A stretch of DNA of 5,870 bases from Dehalococcoidia bacterium (GTDB taxonomy: Bacteria; Chloroflexota; Dehalococcoidia; GIF9; UBA5629). The DNA is taken from assembly GCA_028715025.1 (NCBI GenBank), contig JAQTLG010000115.1:1-5870 (forward strand). The letters are read 5' to 3'. The notes under the pieces are model-generated. The model saw nothing but the letters and a program-made list of their open reading frames with translations. It was not told where the DNA came from and did no database searches. Numbering within the stretch: the first letter of the stretch is position 1; each line of letters begins with the position of its first letter. A program made the translations under genes and the position numbers. Shown in pieces: positions 5,104-5,870 of the stretch.

Positions 5104-5870
5104 ATGGCCGGGGAGGAACGCATTGAGCAACCGCGCCTGGATAAACTGTCCAGGCTGACAGACCGCGGCCTTGACCCATATCCACACAAATTTCACAGAT
5201 CTCACACCGCCAGTGAAGCCACCCGCCTTTTCCTGGAGCTGATCGAAAAAGACCCGTCAGCGACACTGCCGGGTGCCAGCCTGGCCGGGCGCATCACCGC
5301 CGCCAGGTTTATGGGCAAAGCGGCCTTTTTCGATATACGCGACGGCTCGGGCAAGATACAGGTTTTCTTCCGCCGCGACTCTCTGGGAGACGATAAATAT
5401 GAACTGCTGCATGAACTCGACCTGGGCGACTTCATAGGCGCGTCGGGCCACATATTCAAGACACGCAGCGGCGAGGTAACTCTCGAGGCCTCCGACTTTA
5501 CCATACTGGCCAAGTCATTGCGGCCTATGCCGGAGAAATGGCACGGCCTCCAGGATGTGGAAAAAAGATACCGCCAGCGCTACCTCGACCTGATCGCCAA
5601 CGAGGAAGCCAGGGAACTTTTCATCAGGAGAAGCGGGATCATCAACGCCGTGCGCAATTTCATGAACGCACGCGGATTTATCGAAGTTGAGACCCCGGTA
5701 CTGCAACCTATGTACGGCGGAGCGCTGGCCAGACCCTTCATAACGCGCCACCACGCCCTCGGCCAGGACCTTTATCCGCGCATCGCGCTCGAGCTTTATC
5801 TCAGACGGCTGCTGATCGGCGGCTTCGATAAGGTTTATGAGATCGGACGCGTGTTCCGCAACGAGGGAAT
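5104..5870 (+). CDS. lysS: Lysyl-tRNA synthetase, class II, N-terminal part
   Basis: This class II synthetase attaches lysine to tRNA-Lys in the cytoplasm. The window holds the first 255 codons of a protein normally near 490-500 residues; it runs off the end. Visible are the N-terminal helix, the anticodon-binding OB fold at about 57-137 (LAGRITAARFMGKAAFFDIRD), the linker EKRYRQRYLDL (153-163), motif 1 around 180-203 (NARGFIEVETPVL) and the start of motif 2, VFRNEG (250-255). The ATG at 5104 has only a weak GAG upstream, which fits coupling to greA, whose stop is 4 nt before. The start is supported by the residues MAGEERIEQ, usual for the family. Pro225 in DLYPRIALELYL stands where Leu is normal (YLRIAPELYL in E. 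coli); it could be a variant or a sequence error. Confidence 0.96.
   Translation, partial: MAGEERIEQPRLDKLSRLTDRGLDPYPHKFHRSHTASEATRLFLELIEKDPSATLPGASLAGRITAARFMGKAAFFDIRDGSGKIQVFFRRDSLGDDKYELLHELDLGDFIGASGHIFKTRSGEVTLEASDFTILAKSLRPMPEKWHGLQDVEKRYRQRYLDLIANEEARELFIRRSGIINAVRNFMNARGFIEVETPVLQPMYGGALARPFITRHHALGQDLYPRIALELYLRRLLIGGFDKVYEIGRVFRNEG

Noticed and set aside
5110..5125. GGGGAGG followed by TTG/ATT inside the beginning of lysS
   Set aside because: The TTG is out of frame with lysS and ATT is a very rare start. The residues encoded before it match the usual LysS N-terminus.

Overview
The window looks like ordinary chromosomal DNA of a moderately GC-rich bacterium, interrupted by AT-rich promoter regions. 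A greA-lysS pair, a class 1B speD, a free-standing BioD-like/DRTGG protein and a DUF2007 protein together suggest Chloroflexota, probably the Dehalococcoidia side. This placement is inferred from gene content and remembered protein resemblance, not from a search. I see no tRNA, rRNA, CRISPR array, complete insertion sequence or phage gene.

Layout. Positions 1-938 (+) look damaged. An AT-rich edge of unknown origin leads into a HEAT-repeat fragment without a start, then a GNAT acetyltransferase gene split by an in-frame TAA. Positions 932-2233 (-) hold a two-gene polyamine operon: speD (AdoMet decarboxylase, TTG start) followed directly by an aminopropyltransferase that resembles plant ACL5 thermospermine synthase more than E. 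coli SpeE. Positions 2234-2418 are an AT-rich divergent promoter region. Positions 2419-3102 (+) encode a secreted protein with 20 cysteines in its mature part that I cannot assign to a family. It is closed off by a perfect 42-bp palindromic terminator. A short DUF2007 gene (3182-3421, +) meets the BioD-like/DRTGG gene (3430-4482, -) tail to tail. From 4483 to 4631, two overlapping divergent promoters serve that gene and the greA-lysS operon, and an intrinsic terminator lies in the greA leader. greA (4632-5099) and the first half of lysS (5104 to the window end) complete the window.

How the genes work together. SpeD makes decarboxylated AdoMet, which the adjacent synthase uses as aminopropyl donor. 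GreA rescues backtracked RNA polymerase and LysS charges tRNA-Lys, so that operon is housekeeping. No link between the cysteine-rich exported protein and its neighbours is visible beyond the shared divergent promoter region. The points most worth a second look are that protein, the altered acidic tip of GreA, the early terminator in the greA leader and the ACL5-like synthase. I did not find clear evidence of a new multi-gene system.
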